From Siphonodentalium dalli (taxonomy: Eukaryota; Mollusca; Scaphopoda; Gadilida; Siphonodentaliidae), in the NCBI GenBank assembly GCA_032622095.1, contig CP136061.1:37453797-37517796 (forward strand): a DNA stretch of 64,000 bases, written 5' to 3'. Below are positions 45,801-57,715 of the stretch, piece by piece. Position numbers and translations under genes: made by a program. The notes beneath the pieces were generated by a model. The model did no database searches. It was not told where the DNA came from and saw only the letters and a list, made by a program, of their open reading frames with translations. Position 1 is the stretch's first letter; each line of letters begins with the position of its first letter.

Positions 45801-47959
45801 CTTTTTTTTTTTTTTGGTTGAATTTTGTTTGGGTATGCTTAAAGGAATTAGTCTCTCAAAAAAACATTTTTTTTATCGTCATAATAATAATAATATATAT
45901 CTAACAGACCCATTTCGCCAAGAAAATTCAAAATCGAGCAGATAGTATTTATATTATTATGATATTAAAAAAATCGCGGAAATATCCGAAGTCAGTCAAT
46001 GAGTGCGATCACATGACCACAACGCGGTCACATGACCGATCATCTGCATCGACGCTTACCGATGACAGCGGTGGGTGGAGCTTGAAATAATTCCGCCAAT
46101 TGCATAACGAGTTGATAAATTACGCTGGATAATTACCTAAGCCTTTACGATAAATAGCGCTCACGGAATAAAACTGTTTGAATGCGCTGAATTATGAACT
46201 GGCTTTACTAGAATGTGGATTATATAACGAATAATGATGGCTAAAATGCACTTTGATGCGATAAAAGTTATTTGAAATGAGATTAATTTATGCAGAAATG
46301 CAATGAGCGAGCGGAATTTCGTGCAAAACTAATTTAACTGTTTCTGAAAGAATACAAGTTTGGCATATACCGGTACTTCATTCTTCGTTGTATGGTACCA
46401 ATTTCGGAAGCTAGTTTACACATTAGTGTCACCCCGTTGTGCGCTATATGCGTACAATTAATTACAAATGGGTGTGATTAAAAAGGTGGTAGTTATTGTA
46501 CTAGTACGTGTATATCATGATGGCTTGAATTCGTCATAATAATGTTCCTGTCTGTTTCTTCACACGAAACATTTTGTGTGGAGAAGTGCACGACTGTGAA
46601 CAGCTTGCTAAAATCCTTCCAGTCAAGATCGATAAGTGAGTAAACAAAATAATTCACTCGAATACACAACAGACTGTTGAAACTACAATAATTATTAGTT
46701 AGGCTGCAGTTTGGCATAACGATATTTTTTTTAATTGAAGGCTAGCCTGGCATTGTTTTTCAGTTTGTTGTTTGTTTTATTTTACGTTTTGATGGCACAT
46801 ATTGACTTTCTAGAGAGGATTTTTTTTGAATTGTTAGCATAGAAAAACTCCAATGATTGCCTCTTATAAAGATCGTCCATGTTTTCGTCGCGGTGTAGAC
46901 AATAAAGAGCGTTCTCAATTATGAACGTGCTCTATTTCAATGTCATGGGTGATTTTGTATGTGGTATTGTGAAAATTAAATATAAAGAGCGTCCATGTTT
47001 CCGTCTCCCAAAAGCGGTAGACAATAAAGAGCGCACTGTGTTGTCTTTTTGGAGGTACTAAATAATGGATCGCTAGCCCGCCCACAACTGAACACACTAC
47101 ATCTACTAGCCATCTTGGAATATGTGGAGATGACAGATACTCGCGATATTTATATCGAAAGTAAAACAATAAACAAACACAAAACAAAGGCGCATAAATA
47201 GAGTTAACATTATTCAGCCCAGTGATTATATAAATTTGGGCACTTCTTATATATGTATGATCAGAGAGATAATGTTCGAATTCTTTCTATTCACTTTGGG
47301 GCATATAGAGTGCAAACAAGTTCGCGACTGACACTGATGAATAGTCACTGAGCGATTGCAAATCACCGAGTGAATACGCGAGACAATCAAAGCACTATTA
47401 CAGCCATCTATTTACCAAAACAGACATGTGCCGGCATGTTAATTATTAATGGCTACAAAAACAACAATCATTCTAGGGGCTATTAATTACTTTATTCACA
47501 TAGCTATTGTCTTCTATTCCAGATAAACGGCCAAAGCGTAACGTAAGCTATACACCACACGCGCACATACGACTCCGCATTTTAGTATCGGCTGACTTAC
47601 GATTACGTCCTCGTAGTCTGCATAATAAACTCCGGCTCCAAATCTGTGTTTTTAATTCGCTCCCCACAAGTACGTCACTCGTAGTTTAGTTACGGAAATC
47701 TCCGAATACCGGTGCTGGTATTATTTATTTATTTTACGGGTTATTTATTATGCGATCGGAATGGGACTTGGATCATTTTAATAACAACAGGGAGGGCTTT
47801 CCGATTGCGTTTTGTAGTTTCTAGAGCGAATAAATCCTTTAAGCATGCTATAGCGAATTTAAAAAACAAACTGAATAAACCTTAGGGGCATGTTATAACT
47901 CAAAACTATCACCAAGTAGTCATATTAATAATTTTGATGCCCATGAAAAACGTAAGATT
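45801..47959. other. unassigned sequence
   Basis: About 2.2 kb without a recognisable gene. Contains a local repeat of AATAAAGAGCG / GTCCATGTTTTCGTC words at 46,870-47,040 and CGGTCACATGACCG at about 46,025. Frames up to 90 codons show no domain. Confidence 0.45.
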
Positions 47960-48150
47960 CCCTGGCACTAAACCTACAAAATAAGTCTGTTAAGGAATAT
48001 AAGAAAAAATTATTAAAATTGAAAAAAATTGTAAAAAAAATAATAACAAATGATGAAAAACTGTTAGGCCAATGCTTTCTCTTATATATGCGAGAAGACC
48101 AATGGTGACATATATAAGAGAATGCATTGGCACAGGGTATATGGGTTGAC
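47960..48150. mobile_element. TTAA MITE type A3, internal fragment
   Basis: CCTACAAAATAAGTCTGTTA and a GCTTTCTCTTATATATGCG hairpin, then GGCACAGGGTATATGGGTTG, as in the 54.4-kb copy. Termini missing. Confidence 0.65.
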
Positions 48151-48791
48151 CCTATCTATACTAAAGCATCATTGATGGGTAGTTATCCTATAAGAAATGT
48201 TCAGATAATAAGTTTAACCCTTTCTATACCAAAGCATCATTGATGTGTAGTTATCCTATATGAAATGTTCAGATAATAAATTTAACCCTTTCTATACTAA
48301 AGCACCATTGATGAGTAGTTATCCTATATGAAATGTTCAGATAATAAGTTTAACCCTTTCTATATACTAAAGCATCATTGATGAGTAGTTATCCCATAAG
48401 AAATGTTCAGATAATAAGTTTAACCCTTTCTATACTAAAGCATCATTGATGAGTAGTTATCCCATAAGAAATGTTCACATAATAAGTTTAACCCTTTCTA
48501 TACTAAAGTATCATTGATAAGTAGTTATTCCATATGGAATGTTCAGATAATAAGTTAAACCTTTCTAAACTAAAGCATCATTGATGAGTAGTTATCCCTT
48601 AGGAAATATTCAGATAATAAGTTCTAAACATTTCCCAACATTTCCCTCAATAATAGGGCTCCTTCTGCACTTTTATTTATCTGCCGTCTGCTTTTATCAC
48701 CTTAATATACCTCCAAATCATTAATAGATCATTACAATGTACACATTTTTAGCTGACTGGGAGAATCTATATATTGTATAGAAAGGATTAA
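48147..48791. mobile_element. TTAA element with CCCTTTCTATACTAA ends and internal tandem array
   Basis: The right end TATTGTATAGAAAGGATTAA (TTAA at 48,788-48,791) is inverse to the terminus that starts every unit of the tandem array on the left. Non-coding. Confidence 0.6.
48155..48640. repeat. 68-bp tandem repeat whose unit contains a TTAA transposon end
   Basis: About seven head-to-tail units, each with TTTAACCCTTTCTATACTAA then GCATCATTGATGAGTAG and GAAATGTTCAGATAATAAG. The first part is the same terminus as the element ends at 4,378 and 48,788. Confidence 0.9.
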
Positions 48792-49078
48792 AATGATCAA
48801 ATAATTGTTCTTGTTTCATCTTACTGAATGGCTATGGTAATTACCCATTTGGAATTTGTTTTAGCTTATGGCCCTATGATATTTATTATAACTCAAATGA
48901 GGCTTACAGCTTATTCCGCGATATACATTATACATGTACATATTATAGCCCCAGTTGCCTGTAAGATATACAACAAGTTACCAACACAAATTATCTAATA
49001 ACAGGTACACTTGGCAAAGAGAAAGCAAATGAGGACCAAGTACCATACCTCGAGATAATCATAAGATTTAGTCCTCAT
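48792..49078. other. unassigned sequence, partly repeated at 50.7 kb
   Basis: CCTATGATATTTATTATAAC, ACACTTGGCAAAGAGAAAGC and the following stretch recur at about 50,690-51,020. No gene. Confidence 0.55.
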
Positions 49079-49314
49079 AGAATTCATGACTCGAGCTTCC
49101 TGAAATGTTGGGGAAAACATGTGCCATTACATTCTCTTATATATGCGAGTCTCCCTATAAGAGAATGCATTGTCCTAACAATATTTACCTTGACAGCCAG
49201 TGCATTACCTTATATATGCAAGGCTCCCTATGGGAGACTCGCATATATAAGAGAATGCACTTGCACAAGATCTTTAATATTGCACCAGCGCAGCTCCCAT
49301 CATGAAAGGATTAA
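49079..49314. mobile_element. TTAA MITE, type A2
   Basis: Decayed left end (TTCATGACTCGAGCTTCC), right end CCATCATGAAAGGATTAA with TTAA at 49,311-49,314. Confidence 0.75.
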
Positions 49315-49429
49315 GAAATATCAGACTGGGCCAAATCTCATATACAGGTGCTGATACCAGTGTACCTAGAACTGAGCAGTAAATAATTATACAGTAATTA
49401 ATTAACATGAATTCTCTAGTAATTCATTA

Positions 49430-49676
49430 TAATGCATGGAGTAATTATTATCATGGAACTAAAATGCTTCCAGCATGGGCACAACTTCCAATTGAGCATT
49501 TCTGCTCCAGACTGGGTACTCGGTTTATGAGCAAGTCCCCAGCAACAATTGCAGCACAAAGCCACTTGTGGAACGAAGGTGACCGACTAACACAGTGGCA
49601 ACAAGAGGGATTGGAATGCATGAGGTCTATATATTATGAGGTTACCAGTCAAGCATGCTAACCACCAAACCATAAA
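49430..49676 (-). mobile_element. tRNA-like SINE (putative)
   Basis: Read on the minus strand, ATGGTTTGGTGGTTAGCATG then CTTGACTGGTAACC near 49,640-49,672 resembles a tRNA D-arm plus anticodon arm. The remaining 200 bp would be the body. No A-rich tail was identified. An 84-codon plus-strand frame across it is not considered a gene. Confidence 0.4.
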
Positions 49677-49682
49677 TCAAAG

Positions 49683-50681
49683 TAGAGGTGTGACTGTCCC
49701 AATGGGACTAAGGATACCCCCCCCCCCCCCCGTGTTTTTAAAATATTAAGATGTTTCACATGTCAGTAGACATTTAGTTAAAATAATAAAATAACAGTTC
49801 CCATTGCATGTGCACAACCCTAACCCTAATCTTAAACCTATTGACCGAAAAATGTAGGAATAAAAGCTTGGACAAAATTATGCATGTTGCAAAAAAATTT
49901 CTAAGTCGAAAAAGGGGGATAACTCCACCAAATAATGTCGGACAGACGTCATAATTGCAGGTGCACAGGTTCACATGGTACTAAATATCTGTGCCAAGAT
50001 TAAAAAATATTGACCTAAAAAATGTAATAATAAAAGCTCGGACAAAATTATCCATGTTGCAAAAACATTTCTAAGTCGAAAAAGGGGGATAACTCCACCA
50101 AATAATGTCAGACAGACGTCATAATTGCAGGTGCACAGGATCACATGGTACTAAATATCTGTGCCAAGTTTTAAAAAATTGACCTAAAAATGTAGGAATA
50201 AAAGCTTGGACAAAATTATGCATGTTGCGAAAATTTTCTTAAGTTGAAAAAGGGGGATAACTCCACACAAAAAAGACGGACAGATATCATAATCGCAGGT
50301 GCACATCTTCCCATGGTACTAAGTATCTGTGCCAAGATTAAAAAATATTGACCTAAAAATGTAGGAATAAAAGCTCGGACAAATTATGCATGTTGCAAAA
50401 AAATTTCTAAGTCGAAAAAGGGGGATAACTCCACCAAATAATGTCGGACAGACGTCATAATTGCAGGTGCACAGGTCCACATGGTAATAAATATCTGTGC
50501 CAAGTTTTTAAAAAATTGACCTAAAAATGTAGGAATAAAAGCTCGGACAAAATTATACATGTTATAAATTTTTATAAAACTCCGGAAATATTTGTGTCCA
50601 TGGACGGATGGACGACAGGCGGACGGATGAACAAGCTGATTCCAGTATATCCCCCTAACTTCGTTGCGGGGGGGGGGGGGG
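49683..50681 (+). mobile_element. pearl/Helentron-like element, family M, about 4 core units
   Basis: Same start (TAGAGGTGTGACTGTCCC, palindrome GTCCCAATGGGAC) and same 3' hairpin (CCCCCTAACTTCGTTGCGG) as 42,191-42,486. About four units of about 170 bp with AAGTCGAAAAAGGGGGATAA. Microsatellite GGACGGATGGACGACAGG. A C run at 49,717 is inserted near the start. Confidence 0.75.
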
Positions 50682-51103
50682 AATGATAACTGTTCCTAGT
50701 TTAATCTTACCCACTGCAGTCATTTACCCATTATAATTTGTTTCAGCTGAAGGACAGCCCTATGATATTCAATATAACTAAAATGAGGCTAAAATCTCTT
50801 GATAGCATATTCCCTGATCAACATATATATATAGAGCTCATTTACCTGTATTACATACAACAAGTTGCCAATACAAATTATCCAGGTTGACTTTGCAAAT
50901 CTAAGGTAAACTTGGCAAAGAGAAAGCAAATGAGCACCTCTATTCCTCGAGATAATCAGAAGATTTCGTCCTCCTAGCTTAAGAGGTATCAGACTGGGCC
51001 AAATCTCATACACAGGTGCCAGTACTGATACCTGTGCACTTAGAAGGGAGCTATACTGATTGCTAATTATTGAAGTAGCATTCGCTGGGATGAGATGATT
51101 GGC
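50682..51103. other. unassigned sequence, partly repeated at 48.8 kb
   Basis: Shares about 300 bp with 48,840-49,070. No gene. Confidence 0.55.
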
Positions 51104-51111
51104 TTCAGGCA

Positions 51112-51334
51112 CAAGCCTTGAAATAGTGTTTCTGTCATTTGCAGAATGAGGTCCCCAGAGGGTGAATTTAGTGATGGTCACCCTCTGGGGACCTCATTCT
51201 GCTGAGGTGTAAGCAGAATGAGGTCCCCAGAGGGTGAATTTGGTGATGCTAGCCCGCTATGCAGGGTAGCATCACTAAATTCACCCTCTGGGGACCTCAT
51301 TCTGCAAATGACAGACACACTATTTCAAGGCTTG
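51112..51334. mobile_element. hAT-like MITE (family C), 8-bp TSD
   Basis: Exact flanking repeat TTCAGGCA at 51,104-51,111 and 51,335-51,342. Ends CAAGCCTTGAAATAG and CTATTTCAAGGCTTG. One full and one shortened palindrome are joined by TGAGGTGTAAG, like the 5.2-kb copy. Confidence 0.92.
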
Positions 51335-51462
51335 TTCAGGCAGCCAGCATGCACCAACACCCACAATAATATGCTGACTTCGGTTATGTTTATATCAGAA
51401 TGTAGGTTAGGAGGATGTAAGTAAACAACACACAATTACATGATGCAATTTTGGCAGGTTAT

Positions 51463-51877
51463 TAACCCTTTACCCAACAAACCAGTCAAAAACGCCCAAA
51501 TAAAGCTTCAACAGCCTAAAATATCTTCGGTCTGTCTCAATAACACCATACAAATATGGATATCATTGGAACCGGTTCATTGACCACATTGTGATGGTTA
51601 CAGTTATGCCCTGTGCCAATGCATTCCCTTATATATGCGAGTCGACCATAGGTCGCCTCGCATATATAAGAGAATGCATTGGCCTAACATTTTAACACTT
51701 TTTACCATTTTTTCTTACATTTTTTAACAATTTTTATAATATTTTTCTACATTCTTTGACAATTTTAATATGTGTTAAGCCAATGAATTCTCTTATATAT
51801 GCGAGGCGACCTATGGTCGACTCGCATATATAAGAGAATGCATTGGCACAGGGCCGTTCTGTTGGGTAAAGTGTTAA
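51463..51877. mobile_element. TTAA MITE, type A1
   Basis: TTAA at 51,463-51,466 and 51,874-51,877. The spacer differs from other copies by a local duplication of the TTTTTACATTCTTT stretch. Confidence 0.85.
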
Positions 51878-52162
51878 CCCCTAAGGCCAATATACATAAA
51901 TTGCTAGATTTACATCCAACTTTTTCAGAAAAATGGGGCTGAAGGGCGATTTTTTATTTTTTATATTTTATTTCTTCCTAACATAAATGGTCATGGACAG
52001 TTCTAGTCTTCTAGATATTGAAGCAGTATCCTATCTAATATACAATACAAGGTGATTTAGATTGTCAAATTTGACAAAAAAAAAAATATACTGATTAATG
52101 GGTCATTGAATGTAATTTGAGGATTGATGCATGAAAAAAAAGTTTACATAAAATATATAAGA
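51878..52162. other. unassigned sequence
   Basis: Nothing recognised. Confidence 0.4.
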
Positions 52163-52308
52163 AATAAACGGCGGTTTCAATGTGGTCATGGGATTTTGAC
52201 CGCGAGAAAAAATCAGCAAACTGCATGAACCCCGAAGGGGTTCATGCGGAGTTTGCTGATTTTTTATCGCGGTCAAAACCCATGACCACGTTGAATCCGC
52301 CGTTTATT
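52163..52308. repeat. 146-bp near-perfect inverted repeat
   Basis: Arms AATAAACGGCGG / CCGCCGTTTATT, GTGGTCATGGG, TTTTGACCGCGA and ATCAGCAAACT. The centre is CATGAACCCCGAAGGGGTTCATG. The 44.7-kb block copy keeps only the outermost right part. Confidence 0.8.
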
Positions 52309-53533
52309 ATTTATATTTAATATATACTTAAATTCATTATGAACTAGGATTGTCTGTCTTTCCCACTATTTATTCATCTATTTAAATGAACGCATGGAGT
52401 TCAGTTCAGAAAGTGCGAATCCTCGTTTTTTGGAAAACCAAACATTTTGAGAATCCGTTCTTGAAGAACGGAAAAAAAACGCAATTTCACAGTTTAATAT
52501 ACACATATGACAAACTGTCTTGTTTAGCTAGTACGGTAACTAATGTAGACGTGTTGATTTCAAGAATGATAACTGAAACTAACAATTAAGTTTCGGCTGT
52601 GGATAAGAATTCGACAACACGCCGTTCTACCATAATGATATATTTGTGAGGTTCGGCAGGGGGGGGGGGTCGAAAAAAAATTTCAGGCACGTATGGCATT
52701 TTTTCCCTTTTGATCATTTTTTGTACCCACCCACCGCTAAATTTTTTTTCGTTTTCGGCAGTTTTTTCCGACCATTTTTTGACACCCACCCCCCCCCTTT
52801 TAACACTAAAACAGAGATTTGCGGGGGGAAATTCACTGTAAACAGCTGTATATGAATTTCTGTGCATACTATTTATCATGGATGTTAACATGGACATGTA
52901 AATAGGAATGAGTCATTTTGATGTCATTCGGCCAAAAAAACATGGCTGCCAGCGGCCATCTTGGATTTCAAAATTTGCAACAAAATACAAGACGATAACT
53001 GCCTGCAGTCAGTTTACAGTTAGAATTACATTATTTCTCTTATTCAAAGTGGTTTTGAAGCCCAACTCATTGCCAAAACACTAAAAAACAAGCAGGAAAT
53101 TTTTTTTTTAGTTGCGGAAAAAATTGCTTGTTGGTGGCTTTGACCACCCACCCACCCCGGCATACGTGCCGGAAATTTTGTGTTCACCCCCCCCCTGGGT
53201 TCGGGGGATATTTGTAGCGGTAAGGAATATGATAAAACATTATTAATTAGCGGGATTTTCGAACATCAACGTTCAGTAACACCGGGCAACAACACTGATT
53301 ATAGACCAAAAACAATTCTTGCCAAATCCGGACGTACTATATAGATACTCAAGCAGTCGGCAATGTCCGACAATCCCCGGTCATTTCCGGGACCAATGTG
53401 TTCATAAACATATGAACGACATTGGAAGTGACGTCACGTTGCGTTCATAGGTTTATGAAAGCATTGAATACGGGGGCGTGTCTACCGGAACGCTATGGTG
53501 AAATCGGATGAGATATTAGGTGTATGTAAATAT
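52293..53533. repeat. duplicated 0.7-kb block, copy with 541-bp insertion
   Basis: Same block as 44,725-45,423. The length difference is accounted for by the 541-bp element at 52,657-53,197 plus its target duplication. Confidence 0.85.
52657..53197. mobile_element. hAT-like non-autonomous element with CAGGGGGGG ends
   Basis: Termini CAGGGGGGGGGGG and CCCCCCCCCCTG, with imperfect inverted repeats of about 40 bp reaching GGCACGTATG on both sides. GGTTCGG repeated at 52,650-52,656 and 53,198-53,204 (7 or 8 bp, ambiguous in a G run). The interior contains a minus-strand family E core fragment at about 52,860-52,975. No transposase. Confidence 0.82.
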
Positions 53534-54419
53534 ATCCAAATAATACAAAAATTGAGGAGGGGACTAAAAAAATGTCAGAAGGGACACATCACACGATTTT
53601 TTTATATTGACGTAATGGCCTTGCATTCATTGGGTTGCATTAATTACATTTGATATGTAAATGCTACTGCATGATGCTGAACATTAATAGTTATAAAACA
53701 GTTAAGATTTTGCTGGTCAGCTTGGTATTTGCTGATTGAGGTCAAATCATGTTTTGGAACAAAAGACAATTTTTTCAAGTTCATATTTTTTTCGTATTTG
53801 GAATCTGCCTTTTCTATTAAATTAAATAAATTGGACACATATTAAGTAATATAAGTAAAATTTATTTGTTCGGTGGGCAAAAAGATAACTGCTGAACTTT
53901 ATTTATGAAAGACTTTTGTCAACCACAGCAAGAAACATTATTTTACTTTGGTGAACAAAAACTATCAACTGAGTAATTAATTGATATTTTTCCAAACAAA
54001 AAGAAACCAATTGGACTGTTTAGTTGAAACCATTGAGTGTACTGGATAAAAAAATACCAGCTTTCCATTTTTATTTCATTTAATTGTTAAAACTATTGTT
54101 TCTATTTAAAGGCTGCGATGGATGGCCTTGGTTGTATAGCTAGGTTATAATTTAGATATAAAGTTCCCAAATTATGAAATTTTCCTCAAGAATATACTAA
54201 TAGTACAGTATATTGATAGTATGAATAGGATATTATCCTCAAAACACACTTGTTCGAGCCGAGCGTTTGTTTATATACAGCACATAAATAGTGTGCGATG
54301 AGCAAAACACTCAACACCGTGGTGAATTTTTCAGGAGATTGATTCACGGTGACCCATTCAACACAGAAATATTGAGTGGCGATGATTATAGCAAGTGCTG
54401 TAAACAACATCGTATGGCT
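53534..54419. other. unassigned sequence
   Basis: No gene recognised. AACACTCAACACCG at about 54,306 is inverse to CGGTGTTGAGTGTT at about 54,699, on either side of the next MITE. Confidence 0.45.
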
Positions 54420-54672
54420 TTAACCCTTTGAGTGCCAGGGGCCGATCTCATCGGCCCTAAACCTACAAAATAAGTCTGTTAAGAATATAAGAATGAATTA
54501 TTAAAATTGTAAAAAATTGTTGAAAAAAAAAAAAAAAAAAAAAAATTGTTAGGCCAATGCATTCTCTTATATATGCGAGGCGACCTATGGTCGACTCGCA
54601 TATATAAGAGAATGCATTGGCACAGGGTATATGGGTTGATACAAAAATCGGACCTGGCACTCAAAGGGTTAA
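54420..54672. mobile_element. TTAA MITE, type A3 with shared hairpin
   Basis: TTAA at 54,420-54,423 and 54,669-54,672. Termini CCCTTTGAGTGCCAGG and CCTGGCACTCAAAGGG. One GCATTCTCTTATATATGCG hairpin inside, preceded by an A run. It has the A3 terminus together with the A1/A2 hairpin. Confidence 0.88.
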
Positions 54673-55062
54673 CCAAAGTTCACACATTGGGATGTCCCCG
54701 GTGTTGAGTGTTTTGCCTTCTGTTCACGCTTTACATACTATACTGTAACATGCTATTTATGCGATATTTATGATTGAATAAGAAAAAAATCTGTCAACAT
54801 TTTAATATTATTTCCGTTTATGGTAATTTGAATGGATCGGGATGCGACTATTTTAACAGCAATACACACCACCAATGCTTATCGGATCTTTAAGAACACA
54901 CCATCTAATTCTGAAGTATTTGAATATCTCCTTTTAAGGGATGATCAGATTACCATACATGCAAATCAGTGGACTGAAGTATTTCAAAGGTTCAGCGGTG
55001 ATCGAGGAACTCATATCGAATACAGATCCTTTTCTCATTCTCATTAAGACTGGAATCCCCAT
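54673..55062. other. unassigned sequence
   Basis: A 71-codon frame (54,832-55,047) has no recognised domain. Not called. Confidence 0.4.
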
Positions 55063-55406
55063 TAACCCTTTACCCAACAAACCGGCCAAAAACGGCCAAA
55101 TAAAGCTGCAACAGCCTAAATTATCTTCGGTCTGTCTCAATAAAACCATACAAATATGGATATCATTGGAACCGGCTCATTGACCACATTGTGATGGTTA
55201 CAGTTATGCCATGTGCCAATGCATTCTCTTATATATGCGAGTCCACCATAGGTCGCCTCGCATATATAAGAGAATGCATTGGCCTAATTTTTTTTTTAAT
55301 GTGTTAAGCCAATGCATTCTCTTATATATGCGAGGCGACCTATGGTCGACTCGCATATATAAGAGAATGCATTGGCACAGGGCCGTTCTGTTGGGTAAAG
55401 GGTTAA
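55063..55406. mobile_element. TTAA MITE, type A1, short spacer
   Basis: TTAA at 55,063-55,066 and 55,403-55,406. Two hairpins are joined by a spacer cut to about 25 bp. Confidence 0.88.
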
Positions 55407-55484
55407 AGGCACATAAGGCGTTCGAAATGGGTTCATGCGAAATAAATTTGATAAAAGTCTGTAAAACCACTATCATCAACAAGG

Positions 55485-55562
55485 ACTCGCATCTATAAGA
55501 GAATACATTGTCACAGGATCTTTAATGCTGCACTAGCGCAGCTCCCGTCATGAAAGGGTTAA
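55485..55562. mobile_element. TTAA MITE A2, right-end fragment
   Basis: Last hairpin arm and shoulder, ending GTCATGAAAGGG plus TTAA at 55,559-55,562. Confidence 0.75.
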
Positions 55563-55664
55563 TAACTCTTGATTAATTAAACAATTGTTATGTAAACAAT
55601 ACTGTTGCAGTACAATTACTGATAAAAGTCCTATTTAAATAAGTCCAACTAGATACCAAATTTA

Positions 55665-56196
55665 ATAAAAGGTCAGCAGACCACAGTGTCCCCTGACAAC
55701 ATGGCAAGTCGATGCCGCTTTGTTAAAGAAATTAAAAAAAAATGTTGAAATTTTCTAAGTCGAAAAGGGTTAATAACTCCATAAAAAAAATATTAGCTAT
55801 ATAGATGTTGCAAATCACCAACATGTTAGGAACAATATCCCAGAGTTTCAAATCTGTTTATTTAAAACTATAGGAGGAGTTGATTACACCATGAATGTAC
55901 CCAATCTCATCCAAAAGGCAAAAATGTTCCAAATTTTCTAAGTCGAAAAACCCCCCGAAAATATGGAAAAAATGATATTTTTTATTAGCTATATAGATGT
56001 TGCAAATCACCAACATGTTAGGAACAATATCCCAGAGTTTCAAATCTCTACGTTTAAAACTGTAGGAGGAGTTGATTACACCATGAAGGTACCCAATCTC
56101 GGACGCACGGATGCACAGACGCACGCACGGATGCACGGACGGACGGACGAGGGTCATTTCTATAGTCCTCCGACGGAAACGTCGGGGGACAATAAA
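55665..56196 (+). mobile_element. pearl/Helentron-like element, family N
   Basis: Two core units (about 55,795-55,975 and 55,986-56,100) share ATAGATGTTGCAAATCACCA and GAGTTGATTACACCATGAA. Then an ACGCACGGATGCACGGACGG microsatellite and the 3' hairpin TCCTCCGACGGAAACGTCGG followed by GGGACAATAA. The 5' limit is uncertain. Confidence 0.65.
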
Positions 56197-56266
56197 AACT
56201 ATGGTAAACATTGGAAAAGGTCTTGATTGAAATTTTTGTCTGTTGAAAACTGGTAACCCACTAGCC

Positions 56267-56540
56267 GGAGAATGAGAATCATAATGGGGAGAATGAGGAT
56301 CGTGATGGGGAGAACGAGGATCATGATGGGGAGAATGAGGATCATGATGGGGAGAATGAGGATCATGATGGGGAGAATGAGGATCATGATGGGGAGAATG
56401 AGGATCATGATGGGGAGAACGAGGATCATGATGGGGAGAAGAATGAGGATCATGATGGGGAGAATGAGGATCATGATGGGAAGAATGAGGATCATGATGG
56501 GGAGAACGAGGATCATGATGGGGAGAACGAGGATCATGAT
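56267..56540. repeat. 21-bp minisatellite, about 13 units
   Basis: Unit GAATGAGGATCATGATGGGGA. 21 bp keeps the frame, so both strands show long repetitive open frames. No sign that either is a gene. Confidence 0.93.
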
Positions 56541-56782
56541 GTAACAAAATGGAGTTATCTCATAACTAACAGAGTGATCAATGATAGATGTCCCGGATTG
56601 TCTCCTTCAATAGCAGCTTCATGAGGGGCCTATTATTACCGAACCATTGAGAATCACAGTCAGCTCCACGAGGACACCCGTGATTGCATGATGTCCAGTG
56701 AATGTTGCACAATTTTCCATTGATTCCATGGAGGAAATCAATCAAAGTAAATTGGTGCAAAATAAAAAATATCTACAGTTGC
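56541..56782. other. unassigned sequence
   Basis: Nothing recognised. Confidence 0.4.
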
Positions 56783-57040
56783 TTAACCCTTTCATGATGG
56801 GAGCTGCGCTGGGTACAGCATTAAAGATCATGTGCCAGTGGATTCTCTTATGTATGCGAGTCTCCCATAGGGAGCCTCGTGTATATAAGAGAATGAACAA
56901 GGTCAAAAAAAATATTGTTAAGCCAATGTAATCTCTTATATATGTGAGGCTCCCTATGGGAGACTCCCATATATAAGAGAATACATTGGCACATGGTTTT
57001 CGCAAATAATTTCAGGAAGCTGCAGTCATGGAAGGGTTAA
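56783..57040. mobile_element. TTAA MITE, type A2
   Basis: TTAA at 56,783-56,786 and 57,037-57,040. Termini CCCTTTCATGATGGGAGC and GCAGTCATGGAAGGG, two hairpins. Confidence 0.85.
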
Positions 57041-57101
57041 ATAAATAAGAAATATGTGATTTTTAGACATTGTTAATTTAGTTCTGTTGTATGTTTTCAG
57101 T

Positions 57102-57189
57102 ATGTCCTTCATGTAAGAATACCCTGACCCCAATACATAATGGGGAATGGAGGGGTGTGTGGTTTCCTGTATTCTTACATGAAGGATAT
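57102..57189. repeat. 88-bp inverted repeat
   Basis: ATGTCCTTCATGTAAGAATA at the left and its near-exact inverse at the right around a 48-bp core. Type unknown. Confidence 0.7.
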
Positions 57190-57299
57190 ACCATGTTTCC
57201 ATTAACAGTAATATTTTGTATGTGAGGGTAATTCCACATTTATTACAGTGTTCTGAAACAATCTACTGGAGAGTTGAGATGTGACTGACAATTGTTTTT

Positions 57300-57682
57300 T
57301 CTTAAAGTGATGTGAAACACTCCAGTAGGGTGATCAAATAGAAATGGAGAAAAACCTTGCTCACTTAAGTAGTTATTTTTACAAATATAATATCCAAATT
57401 GACTACACACACAGTCATTCTTATATATTAATTCAATGCAGTGACTCTCGATGACGAAATCATTTTCGTTAGTTTGTCGCCGATAGATGAGTCCCGAATC
57501 GAGAAGTAAATATTTAAAAATGAGCGTAGTTCAGACGATGTTTTCTATGGAGCAGTACAGTTGATTTGCTTCATATTTTTGGCCATGATAGTAGAATGCT
57601 ACATTCCTCCATTTGACATAGCACCTGCATACTAACTTATCAGTTTCACGCACATGAACAAGTACATAATATGTCTTTAATA
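57300..57682 (-). repeat. dispersed repeat J, copy 4
   Basis: On the minus strand it runs from TTAAAGACATATTATGTAC to TTTCACATCACTTTAAGAAA. It gives an intact version of the TTAA target hit by the A1 element at 23.33 kb. Confidence 0.75.
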
Positions 57683-57715
57683 TATGAAGATTTGACAAAT
57701 TTTATGTCCAAATTA

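Noticed and set aside
54832-55047. 71-codon frame starting MDRDATILTA
   Set aside because: Ends at a MITE boundary and matches no family I recognise.
55858-56547. 229-codon minus frame with HHDPHSP repeats and its plus-strand counterpart
   Set aside because: Created by a 21-bp minisatellite joined to a pearl-like element. No domain.
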